DNA of 7,762 bases, from assembly GCA_035527715.1 (NCBI GenBank), contig DATKZY010000226.1, positions 1-7,762 on the forward strand, in the 5' to 3' direction. The translations under genes and the position numbers were made by a program. The notes under the pieces are model-generated. The model was not told where the DNA came from. It did not search any database and saw only the letters and a program-made list of their open reading frames with translations. The stretch's first letter is position 1, and each line of letters begins with the position of its first letter. The DNA is from DSUN01 sp035527715. GTDB lineage: Bacteria > Planctomycetota > PUPC01 > DSUN01. Positions 1 to 5,722 of this stretch are shown piece after piece.

Positions 1-111
1 CTGCGCCGGTACGATGAGGAGGCCTGGGACCAGTACTGGCGCGATCGGATGAACCTCCAGGGTCGCTGCAAGATCCAAATCACCCAATGGGTTGTGAAGA
101 GAGTCGCTTGA
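1..111 (+). CDS. 3' end of an unidentified protein (partial)
   Basis: Reading from base 1 in frame 1 gives 36 codons and a TGA stop at 109-111. The visible tail reads LRRYDEEAWDQYWRD, then ends in KITQ-like residues and VVKRVA. It is rich in charged and aromatic residues, with no signal, membrane segment or motif I recognise. The start lies outside the window, so neither the length nor the family can be judged. It converges on the transporter operon that ends at 748. Support for coding is only the open frame reaching the window edge and the composition, so this is a likely but unproven gene end. No function is proposed. Confidence 0.5.
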   Translation: MRRYDEEAWDQYWRDRMNLQGRCKIQITQWVVKRVA

Positions 112-128
112 GAGAGAAACTCAAGAAC

Positions 129-143
129 TTGGGACGTTCCCAA
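129..143 (+). terminator. Short hairpin after the partial gene, possible weak terminator
   Basis: TTGGGA-CGT-TCCCAA is a perfect 6-bp stem with a 3-nt loop, starting 17 nt after the TGA at 109-111. It is followed by CATCTTT rather than a real T-run. Position favours a role in ending the upstream transcript; the short stem and weak tail make this tentative. Confidence 0.3.
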
Positions 144-222
144 CATCTTTCGCCGTTGCAGAAGCCCTGATTCATCCGCGGAACGGCAGCGCCGAGGGAG
201 AATTGCATAGTTGTTCAAGTAT

Positions 223-426
223 GGTAACACTTCAGCCGAATGAAGTGCGTGTGGCACAGCCGCCCTTGGCTGTGCTGTAGGCGGCGTGTCACCACGCCGC
301 GAGGTCTCGCGGGACGGGGACGTCCCGCCTACAGATGCGCGAACCACCGAACGACACAGCCGAGGGCGGCCGTGCCACACGGTTGCACCTCGATCGCAGT
401 GCACTTCATGCGGCTGAAGTGTTACC
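223..426. mobile_element. 204-bp MITE-like non-coding insertion element
   Basis: The ends are 26-bp terminal inverted repeats (223-248 and 401-426, 25 of 26 matching) that begin GGTAACACTTCAGCCG. The element is flanked by the direct repeat AAGTAT (217-222 and 427-432), and the uninterrupted site exists at 681-695. Inside, 249-274 pairs with 355-380 over 26 positions with one mismatch and one G-T. 275-284 pairs perfectly with 325-334, and two 8-bp hairpins (281-300, 309-328) compete with that stem. It has no transposase or protein-like frame, so it would need an enzyme acting in trans. The family is not recognised. Confidence 0.8.
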
Positions 427-491
427 AAGTATGCAATTCTCGTCGGCCGACGGGACAACGCGGGCAGGGAAGCCCAGGGGCTGCACGCCCC

Positions 492-545
492 TCAGTCTTC
501 GGGCTTCGGCAGGTCGCCGAGGGAAGGAGGGGCGGCGCATCACTT
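492..545 (-). pseudogene. Remnant of a third WtpA-like C-terminus
   Basis: On the minus strand, 545 to 492 reads K*CAAPPSLGDLPKPED*. It aligns without gaps to the end of the intact neighbour, KWCAAPAFLGDLARPED*, including the stop codon at the same place. The tryptophan codon is now TGA. Only about 17 codons are recognisable; upstream sequence (546-623) no longer matches. It is part of repeat copy A, so it arose by duplication of the wtpA 3' end and flank rather than as an independent gene. Confidence 0.7.
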
Positions 546-586
546 GTCATGCGGCGGAGCTCTCACACAGGCTCCCAGGCGGCTTC

Positions 587-608
587 GGCGTACTTGTTCA
601 AGTACGCC
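587..608. repeat. Perfect 10-bp palindrome with TT loop
   Basis: GGCGTACTTG-TT-CAAGTACGCC is a perfect inverted repeat. Its centre, TACTTGTTCAAGTA, is nearly the same as the centre of the palindromes at 666-695 and, split by the insertion, 201-222 plus 427-438. It could be a hairpin repeat or a protein-binding site; nothing decides between these. Confidence 0.65.
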
Positions 609-623
609 AAAGTCCGCTCGCAC

Positions 624-808
624 GCAGAAGCCCTGATTCGTCGGCGAAACCGCAGCGGCGAGGGAGAATTGCATAGTTGTTCAAGTATGCAATTCTGGTC
701 GGCGGATGGGCCAGTGTGGTCAGGGGAGATCAGGGGCTGCACGCCCGTCAGTCTTCGGGCCTGGCGAGGTCGCCGAGGAAGGCCGGGGCCGCGCACCACT
801 TGGGCACG
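624..808. repeat. Direct repeat copy B, overlapping the wtpA-like 3' end
   Basis: This is the uninterrupted counterpart of copy A. It includes GCAGAAGCCCTGATTC at the left, the palindrome at 666-695, the spacer, and the last ~19 codons of the intact gene ending at 748. Because it still serves as the functional gene end, it is probably the source copy. The constant offset to copy A (466 bp before the element, 256 bp after) confirms that copy A differs only by the insertion and point changes. Confidence 0.8.
666..695. repeat. 14-bp palindrome downstream of the operon
   Basis: GAATTGCATAGTTG-TT-CAAGTATGCAATTC pairs at 13 of 14 positions. It begins 53 bp beyond the stop of the minus-strand operon and could form a hairpin in that transcript. 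There is no T-run on either strand, so calling it a terminator is not justified by sequence. The same palindrome in copy A was split by the insertion element. Confidence 0.6.
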
Positions 809-1719
809 CGAGCGGGCGTGATGGCGTTGAAGCCCGAGCGCTTGAGGATGGCCATGCCCCTCGCGGAGAGCATGAAGCGGACGAATTCCTGGGCCAGCTC
901 GGGGTGGCGGGCCTTCTTCGCGATCGTGAGGCCGAAGGCGATGTAGGTGCCCCGGATCGTCTCGCGCCCGCCGCGGTAGTCGGGCACCGTGATCTCGGCC
1001 ATCGCGTAGTCCGCCGCGTGCTCGGGGTCGCTCAGGTTGATCTCCTTCGGCAGCGGCGTGCAGGGCAGCTTGTAGTCCACCGCGTGGGTCTTGTAGACGA
1101 ACGCGTAGTCCACCCGCGCGGGCACGAGGAGGTCGGAGATCAGGCGATTGGCGTCGAGCGCGACGTTCTTCTCCGGGCACTTCTCGATGAGCTGCTGGAC
1201 GAGCGGGCGCTGCTGGCCCTTCGACGTGAAGTAGTGCTTCTCGGCCAGGTGCCAGACCAGGCGGCTCCAGTAGCCGCAGGGGTCCTGGGTCGGGTTGGCG
1301 ATGCCGAACTGGATGTCGGGCTTGAGGAGGAGGTCGTACCAGTTCTCGCTGGTGATCTCGGCACGGCGGCCGCTCGAGGCGTGGCCGGCGAGGACGATCT
1401 CGTTCGAGACGAACTTCGCCACCCAGTCGGCGAGGTCGGGGTAGAGGACCTTCTGGACGAGTCGGTAGTCGGCCAGGGCCACCACGTCGGCATCGTGGTC
1501 GGGCAGCAGGCGGGTGACGAGCACGCTGCCGTGGACGTTGAGGGCGATGCTGACCTCGGGGTGGAGCTTCTCGAACTCGGCCTTCATCTCGCGGAGGCTG
1601 GCGGCGAGCGAATCGGCCCCCCAGACCTCGAGCGTGGTCTTCTTCTCGCCCCCGCAGCCTGGGGCAAGCAGCAGGACGGTGGTGCAGGCGAGCCAGAGGG
1701 TCACTTTGCGGGGGCTCAT
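748..1719 (-). CDS. wtpA: WtpA-like oxyanion-binding lipoprotein, second of two paralogs
   Basis: Binding protein of an ABC importer, probably for tungstate or molybdate, anchored at the outer face of the inner membrane. The 323 residues open with a short basic start, a hydrophobic stretch and C22 in LAPGC, a slightly imperfect lipobox. Family landmarks are an N-terminal GADSL, HGS at 63-65, ADY at 83-85, NEIVLA at 106-111, NWYDLL, and NPTQDPCGY at 142-150 with D146 in the place of the family's oxyanion-ligand aspartate. The region at 187-191 reads ALDAN where archaeal WtpA has R-x-K-E, so the second ligand may differ. It is about 60% identical (175 of 294, ungapped hand alignment) to the gene just upstream, from which it is separated by 73 bp. 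A good AGAGGAG ribosome site sits 8 nt before the ATG. It is last in the operon. The binding fold is secure; the substrate is inferred. Confidence 0.88.
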   Translation of the reverse strand: MSPRKVTLWLACTTVLLLAPGCGGEKKTTLEVWGADSLAASLREMKAEFEKLHPEVSIALNVHGSVLVTRLLPDHDADVVALADYRLVQKVLYPDLADWVAKFVSNEIVLAGHASSGRRAEITSENWYDLLLKPDIQFGIANPTQDPCGYWSRLVWHLAEKHYFTSKGQQRPLVQQLIEKCPEKNVALDANRLISDLLVPARVDYAFVYKTHAVDYKLPCTPLPKEINLSDPEHAADYAMAEITVPDYRGGRETIRGTYIAFGLTIAKKARHPELAQEFVRFMLSARGMAILKRSGFNAITPARVPKWCAAPAFLGDLARPED

Positions 1720-1727
1720 GGGCGCTG

Positions 1728-1734
1728 CTCCTCT
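1728..1734 (-). promoter_or_regulatory. Ribosome binding site of the last operon gene
   Basis: The minus strand reads AGAGGAG, 8 nt before the ATG at 1719. It is the clearest Shine-Dalgarno sequence in the operon and fits independent initiation after the 73-bp gap, the only real gap in the gene cluster. Confidence 0.7.
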
Positions 1735-1792
1735 TGTTGTCTTGGGAGTAGACTACCATGCAGGAGGGGCTGCGTGCAAGGAGCAGGCGATG

Positions 1793-2767
1793 TCACGGCT
1801 CGGGGGTGGCGAGGCCGGCGAGGAACTCGGGCACCTTGCCCCACCGCGGCACACGGGCGGGAACGATCGGCTGGAAGCCGGAGACCTTCAGAATGGCTTG
1901 TCCCTGGGGCGAGAGGACGAAGCGGACGAAGTCCCTGGCGTCGGGAGCGTTCGGGGCGTCGCTGAGGAGCGTGATGCCGAAGGCGATGGCGCTCCCCGTC
2001 AGGGTCTCGGTGCCGCCGCGGTAGTTGGGCACGTTGACCTGCACGGTGCCGTAGGAGTCCCCGAGCGACGGGTCGCCGAGGTTCACCTCCTTTGGCAGGG
2101 TGGTGAACGGAAGCTTGAGGTCCACGGCGTGGACCTTGTAGACGAAGGCGTAGTCAATGCGGGCCATGTTGAGGTAGGCGGCGATGAGCTCGTTAGCGTC
2201 GAGGGCGACGAATTCCGGGGGGCACTTGGCGATGAGCTGCCGGGCGAGGGGGCGGGGGTTGCCCTTCGAGGTGAAGTAGTGCTTCTGGGCCAGCTCCCAG
2301 GATAGGCGGGCGTAGTAGCCGCACGGGTCCTGCGAGGGGTTGGCGATGCCGAAGCGGACGTCGGGCCTGAGCAGGATTTCGTACCAGTTGTCGCTCGTGA
2401 TCTCGGCTCGGTGGGAGCTGGAGGTGTGGCCGGCGAGGACGATCTCGGTGCTGGCAAACTTTGCGACCCAGCCGGCGTGGGCCTCGCCGAGGATCTTCTC
2501 GATGAGCCGGTGGTCGGCCACGGCCAACACGTCGCCCCGCCGCAGGGGCACCAGGCGCGTGGCCATCACGCTGCCCATGACCTCGAGGCGCACGTCCACG
2601 TCGGGGTCTTGCTTCTCGAAGGCGTTCTCGATGTCACGGAAGCTGGCGGCCAGGGCGTCGGCGGCGAACACGCGGAGGGTCCGCCGCCCGTCCTCGCAGC
2701 CGGTGATGGCGAGCGCGGCAGCGACCGCGATGGCCGCGAGTGTCGAGCGACGGCGGTTCTTGCGCAT
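1793..2767 (-). CDS. wtpA: WtpA-like oxyanion-binding lipoprotein, first of two paralogs
   Basis: A 324-residue binding protein of the tungstate/molybdate family. MRKNRRR is followed by an Ala-rich hydrophobic run and a textbook lipobox ITGC with C24, so it should be a lipoprotein. Landmarks are VFAADAL near 33, GS at 65-66, ADH at 84-86, TEIVLA at 107-112, NWYEIL, and NPSQDPCGY at 143-151 with D147 at the expected ligand position. VALDAN at 187-192 stands where archaeal relatives carry R-x-K-E. YKVHAVD near 210-216 and LPKEVNLGDP complete the family pattern. The ATG follows the TAA of the ATPase gene with no base between (TAAATG), which suggests coupled translation; GAGAGG lies upstream inside that gene. 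Two similar receptors may differ in affinity or substrate. The family call is firm; the ligand is not. Confidence 0.88.
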   Translation of the reverse strand: MRKNRRRSTLAAIAVAAALAITGCEDGRRTLRVFAADALAASFRDIENAFEKQDPDVDVRLEVMGSVMATRLVPLRRGDVLAVADHRLIEKILGEAHAGWVAKFASTEIVLAGHTSSSHRAEITSDNWYEILLRPDVRFGIANPSQDPCGYYARLSWELAQKHYFTSKGNPRPLARQLIAKCPPEFVALDANELIAAYLNMARIDYAFVYKVHAVDLKLPFTTLPKEVNLGDPSLGDSYGTVQVNVPNYRGGTETLTGSAIAFGITLLSDAPNAPDARDFVRFVLSPQGQAILKVSGFQPIVPARVPRWGKVPEFLAGLATPEP

Positions 2768-3862
2768 TTATGCCTCTCTCTGTTCGGCGTCGGCGAAGAC
2801 CATGAACCGCTCCGGCGGAAGTTCCACGAGGAGGTCGCCCCCGACGGGGGCTGGGAGCGCCTGCGGGTCGGGCCAGGGGCCGCATTCGATGCGCACGCCC
2901 TCCGCGAGCCGCACGAGGGCGCGCGGCGCACTCGCGGAAGGGGTGAAACCCTCGAGGATACCGGGGTAGACCGACGCTTTGGGCAGGCGCCCCCCGCTGG
3001 GGTGGAGCTTCACACGGCATCCTCGGATGGCGACGTGCACCGCGTCGGCGCCGGCCACGGGCTCGGGTAACAGGACGCGGAACGTCACGGGGCCACACTC
3101 GACTGCGCGCTGGCCGTTTGCCGGCGACTCGGGCAGCAGGCGGCCGGGGAAGATGTTCTCGATGAGGAGGAAGCGAGCCGTTGCCAGGTCGGTGGGGTGC
3201 TCGAAGACCTCCGCGGGGCCTCCGCACTGCGTCAACCGCCCCGCCATCAGGATGGCCAGCCGGTCGGCGAGCGCGGCCGCCTCCTCCTGGTCGTGGGTGA
3301 CGAGGACGACGGTGAGGCCGAGGCGGCGCCAGACCTCGCGGAACTCGCGCTGAAGCTGCCGCCGCGTGGCGGGGTCCAGGGCGGAGAACGGCTCGTCGAG
3401 GAAGAGCACGCGCGGCTCCACGACGAGGGCGCGGGCCAGCGCCACCCGCTGCTTCTCGCCGCCGCTGAGGCTGCGGATGTCGCGCCGATCGAGCAGACGC
3501 TCGATGCCCAGGAGGCGAGCGACACTGCGGACCCGCTCATCAGCGGTCGCGGGACCCACGCGGCGGACCAGCAGGCCGAAGGCGATGTTCTCGCGCACCG
3601 ACAGGTGGGGGAAGAGCGCCAGGTCCTGGGGCAGATAGCAGAAGCCGCGCTCCTCAGGACGAGTGCGGCCGATGTCCCGGCCATCCAGCAGGATGCGGCC
3701 GGCGTCGGGCGGCTTCACCCCCAGCACGGTCTCCAGGAATAGCGTCTTGCCGGCGCCCGAGGGGCCGAGCAGCACGAAGCACTCCCCCTGCGGAATCGTC
3801 ACGCTGATCCGCTGGAGGGAGAAGGCCCCGTAGTGGGCGATGAGATCGGTCACCTGGAGCAT
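2768..3862 (-). CDS. ABC importer ATPase, ModC/WtpC type
   Basis: Nucleotide-binding subunit that powers the importer from the cytoplasmic side. The 364 residues contain Walker A GPSGAGKT at 33-40, Q-loop Q79 in YLPQD, the ABC signature LSGGEKQ at 132-138, Walker B LFLDEP at 153-158, ALDP as D-loop, and switch H190 in VTHD. All catalytic residues are intact. The part after about 235 is a C-terminal domain of the TOBE-like regulatory kind seen in molybdate, sulfate and polyamine ATPases; it could sense cytoplasmic oxyanion, but I cannot identify binding residues. The start overlaps the permease stop in TGATG, a sign of coupled translation. It is the only ATPase gene in the cluster, so it must serve all three binding proteins if they are used locally. 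Substrate is inferred from the neighbours. Confidence 0.9.
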   Translation of the reverse strand: MLQVTDLIAHYGAFSLQRISVTIPQGECFVLLGPSGAGKTLFLETVLGVKPPDAGRILLDGRDIGRTRPEERGFCYLPQDLALFPHLSVRENIAFGLLVRRVGPATADERVRSVARLLGIERLLDRRDIRSLSGGEKQRVALARALVVEPRVLFLDEPFSALDPATRRQLQREFREVWRRLGLTVVLVTHDQEEAAALADRLAILMAGRLTQCGGPAEVFEHPTDLATARFLLIENIFPGRLLPESPANGQRAVECGPVTFRVLLPEPVAGADAVHVAIRGCRVKLHPSGGRLPKASVYPGILEGFTPSASAPRALVRLAEGVRIECGPWPDPQALPAPVGGDLLVELPPERFMVFADAEQREA

Positions 3863-4629
3863 CAGCGTCGCCCCCCGACGAGCAGCCGCACGGCCACCAG
3901 CCCGCCGATCGTGAGCAAGGTGAGCACTATGCTGAGGGCTACCGCGCGGTCAATGCTCACCGAGGCCATGTTGAGGTAGATGGCCACGGGCATCGTCTCG
4001 GTGTAGCCCTTCACGGCTCCCGCGAGGGTGGAGGTGGAGCCGAAGTCGCCGATGGCCCGCGCCCAGCCGAGCACGAAGGCCGCCACGATGCCGTTGCGGG
4101 CCAGCGGCAGCGTGACCCGCCGGAACGCCTGCCACGGCGTGCAGCCGAGGAACCGCGCCACCTGCTCGAACCGCGGATCAATCCCCGAGAACGTGGTTCG
4201 CGCCACCAGCACGATGAAGGCGTAGGCCACGAAGAACTGCGCGAGGATGATCCCCTGCACCTCGAAGACAAAGAAGCGGGCGAGCCAGAGCCCGGGCGGA
4301 TTGCGGAACAGCAGCAGCAAGGCCACGCCCAGGGCCATCGGCGACATCGTGACCGGGATCAACAGCACGGCTTCCGCCAGCCACGCGCCCGGAAAACGCC
4401 AGCGGGCGAGCGCATAGGCCGTGGGCACGGCGAGCAGGAGGGCGATGAGGCTGGCAATGACCGACGTCCACGCGCTGAGCCAAATGGCTTGCAGCACATC
4501 GGACTGGCCCAGGGCGCTCAACGCCGGGCCGCCCCCCGTGTAGCCCACCTGCACGACCACCAGCGTCACCATCAAGGTGACCGAGCAGCCCGCGGCGAGA
4601 AGGCACACCCAGTCCAGCCAAGACCGCAT
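3862..4629 (-). CDS. ABC importer permease, ModB/WtpB type
   Basis: Inner-membrane channel subunit, 255 residues, about the usual length for ModB/WtpB/CysT permeases. Hydrophobic segments lie near 8-28, 48-74, 84-108, 124-143, 179-199 and 229-251, giving about six membrane helices. The cytoplasmic coupling (EAA) loop is visible as EQVARFLG at 155-162, followed by LP at 174-175. GWARAIGDFG at 188-197 and ETMPVAIY at 211-218 resemble the ModB/WtpB signatures GWARAxxEFG and ETLPVAIY. It begins 3 bp after the ModA-like gene and ends by overlapping the ATPase start by one base. As the only permease in the cluster it probably forms a homodimer with two ATPase subunits. Transport of molybdate, tungstate or sulfate cannot be told apart from this sequence. 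Confidence 0.9.
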   Translation of the reverse strand: MRSWLDWVCLLAAGCSVTLMVTLVVVQVGYTGGGPALSALGQSDVLQAIWLSAWTSVIASLIALLLAVPTAYALARWRFPGAWLAEAVLLIPVTMSPMALGVALLLLFRNPPGLWLARFFVFEVQGIILAQFFVAYAFIVLVARTTFSGIDPRFEQVARFLGCTPWQAFRRVTLPLARNGIVAAFVLGWARAIGDFGSTSTLAGAVKGYTETMPVAIYLNMASVSIDRAVALSIVLTLLTIGGLVAVRLLVGGRR

Positions 4630-4632
4630 CGG

Positions 4633-5493
4633 CTACCATCCCTTCGGCAGCGGCCACTCGCCCCCGACAGGGCAGTCCTTCGTAGTGAACTTCCGCGCTT
4701 CTTCCACGTTCGTCAGGTAGTGCCACTTGCAGAAGATGGCCTTCCCCTCCTCGCTCAGGAGGAAGTCCACGAACTGCCTGGCGACCTCTGGCTGCCTACA
4801 GAAAGTGCTCTGGGCGATGGGAACGTAGCCGATCCTCGGGATCTGCTCCGGCGTGAGCATGATGGTCTTTATCTTCTCAGAGTTCCAGTATTGGAACACC
4901 CGCCAGCCGAGCACGGCGTCCACGGTGCCGAGGGCGACGAGTTGCGCCGTCTTCGCGCACGACTCCGCGTGGGTCACGATGTTCGGCTTCACGGCGTCGG
5001 CCACCTTGTTGCGGATCATCACCTCGACCGCGTAGAGGCCCACACACACGGTGTCAGGCCGCGCGATGCCCACGCGAACCCCTGGCTTGCCCAGGTCCTC
5101 CAGCCTCTCGATCTTCTTCGGGTTGTCGGCCGGCACGTTGATGGCGGGGAGGAGGTAGACGACGAGCTTCTCGGTCTCGGGCACGACGAGTTTCTCGCGT
5201 TTCGCCAGTTCCATGAAGTCAGAGGAACCAGGGAAATACAGGTCGCCTCGTCGCGTGAGCTTCATCTGGCTCAGCATGGCCCCCGAGCCGCCGAAGTGGA
5301 GGAGCATCCTGCACCCGGTGTTCTTCTCGAAAGCGTTCGCGGCCTCCTCGGTCGCCGGCTTGGAGGCCGAGCCGATGAAGAGCTCGAGCTTCTTCCCAGC
5401 CAGCGACTTGCCCTCTTCGCCCGCGGGCCCGCCCGTCGCCAGCCCCAGCACGACCGTCGCCGCCAGCCAGCCCCATCGCCCGTTCATCCTCAT
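4633..5493 (-). CDS. ModA-like periplasmic oxyanion-binding protein
   Basis: First gene of the operon; a soluble receptor that would deliver its ligand to the permease. From the ATG at 5493 it has 286 residues: MRMNGRWGW, a hydrophobic run and an Ala/Gly-rich cleavage region give a normal secretion signal with no lipobox, unlike the two WtpA-like partners. GSAS at 41-44 and GGSGAM at 68-73 sit where ModA has its two oxyanion-binding serines. DLYFPGSSD, ARPDTVCVGLYA (144-155) and a GWRVF motif (196-200) follow; the last replaces the tyrosine region of E. coli ModA. Six cysteines in the mature part are unusual. The frame stays open to a GTG at 5544, with in-frame ATGs at 5526, 5517 and 5487. 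I prefer 5493 or 5487 because AAAGGGG precedes them and they leave a compact signal peptide. Family call fairly firm; exact start and ligand uncertain. Confidence 0.8.
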   Translation of the reverse strand: MRMNGRWGWLAATVVLGLATGGPAGEEGKSLAGKKLELFIGSASKPATEEAANAFEKNTGCRMLLHFGGSGAMLSQMKLTRRGDLYFPGSSDFMELAKREKLVVPETEKLVVYLLPAINVPADNPKKIERLEDLGKPGVRVGIARPDTVCVGLYAVEVMIRNKVADAVKPNIVTHAESCAKTAQLVALGTVDAVLGWRVFQYWNSEKIKTIMLTPEQIPRIGYVPIAQSTFCRQPEVARQFVDFLLSEEGKAIFCKWHYLTNVEEARKFTTKDCPVGGEWPLPKGW

Positions 5494-5551
5494 AGCCCCT
5501 TTCGTCCCGTGAGCCATTGCTGACATGCTGCGCCCCTGCCGCACCCCTATT

Positions 5552-5611
5552 CGCTTGCGGGCCGAGGAGCGTGACGGAATCGAGCGGCGCTTGACGGCCC
5601 GCCCGCAAGCG
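5552..5611. promoter_or_regulatory. 11-bp inverted repeat in the divergent control region, candidate operator
   Basis: CGCTTGCGGGC (5552-5562) and GCCCGCAAGCG (5601-5611) are perfect inverted copies 38 bp apart. The right arm lies between the -35 and -10 boxes of the porin promoter; the left arm lies 59 bp before the chosen start of the operon. A protein bound here could affect both directions. It does not look like the published E. coli ModE box. High GC makes chance matches more likely, so the role is inference. Confidence 0.45.
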
Positions 5612-5619
5612 CCTATGAT
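5591..5619 (+). promoter_or_regulatory. Sigma70-type promoter for the porin gene
   Basis: TTGACG (5591-5596) and TATGAT (5614-5619) each differ from the consensus by one base and are separated by exactly 17 bp. Transcription would begin near 5626, leaving a leader of roughly 95 nt before the TTG start at 5723. An AT-containing -10 box stands out in GC-rich DNA. I found no equally good promoter on the opposite strand for the transporter operon. Confidence 0.7.
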
Positions 5620-5710
5620 TCCCTACTGCAAACAAAGGTCACGCGCGGGGCGGAGGGGACGAATGCAGGGGCAGGTTTGAGCCCATCGCGCCACTGTGTG
5701 GAGAGAGGAA

Positions 5711-5715
5711 AGGAG
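5711..5715 (+). promoter_or_regulatory. Ribosome binding site that sets the porin start at TTG
   Basis: AGGAG is followed by a 7-nt spacer (ACACACA) and then TTG at 5723. No other start in the frame has this spacing: the GTG at 5696 lies upstream of it, and the ATG at 5753 lies 37 nt away and would remove most of the signal peptide. Confidence 0.7.
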
Positions 5716-5722
5716 ACACACA

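Larger units (their letters stand above)
158..552. repeat. Direct repeat copy A, interrupted by an insertion element
   Basis: Bases 158-222 plus 427-552 align without gaps to 624-808 once the element at 223-426 and one copy of its 6-bp target duplication are removed. The first 66 aligned bases match at 61 positions. The copy holds the palindrome, the spacer, and the region matching the last codons of the wtpA-like gene at 748. It is therefore a decayed segmental duplication of the operon's 3' end, lying in the same orientation. Confidence 0.8.
112..747. other. Convergent intergenic region, repeat-rich, no gene seen
   Basis: This region lies between the ends of two converging genes. Frames open here have no ribosome binding site or protein-like composition, and they run through palindromes. 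What it holds is listed separately: a small hairpin, two copies of a segment duplicated from the end of the WtpA-like gene, a 204-bp insertion element, a scrap of a wtpA C-terminus, and palindromes with a TACTTGTTCAAGTA-type core. Confidence 0.75.

Noticed and set aside
158..808. CRISPR array
   Set aside because: There are only two long degenerate direct repeats, with no regular short repeat-spacer pattern and no cas genes.
240..821. Plus-strand frame of 193 codons in the left intergenic region
   Set aside because: It runs through the insertion element and both duplicated segments, is Arg/Gly/Cys-rich, and its repeats reflect the DNA duplication rather than protein structure.
563..1759. 398-codon minus-strand frame overlapping the last receptor gene
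   Set aside because: It is a frame-shifted shadow with Pro/Arg-rich low-complexity sequence that runs through the palindromes and repeats; the real frame has a lipobox and family motifs.
1735..1792. Internal promoter before the last receptor gene (TTGCAC and TAGTCT on the minus strand)
   Set aside because: The -10 match is poor and the 18-bp spacing is not ideal; the 73-bp gap alone does not justify the call.
706..2305. Long plus-strand open frames (419 and 263 codons) opposite the WtpA-like genes
   Set aside because: Both are antisense to genes with clear motifs and signal peptides; their composition (Arg, Gly, Val and Asp runs) is typical of complementary-strand frames in GC-rich DNA.
5626..5722. 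Molybdenum-cofactor or other riboswitch in the porin leader
   Set aside because: The leader is only about 95 nt and I could not find a convincing multi-stem fold or known conserved motif.
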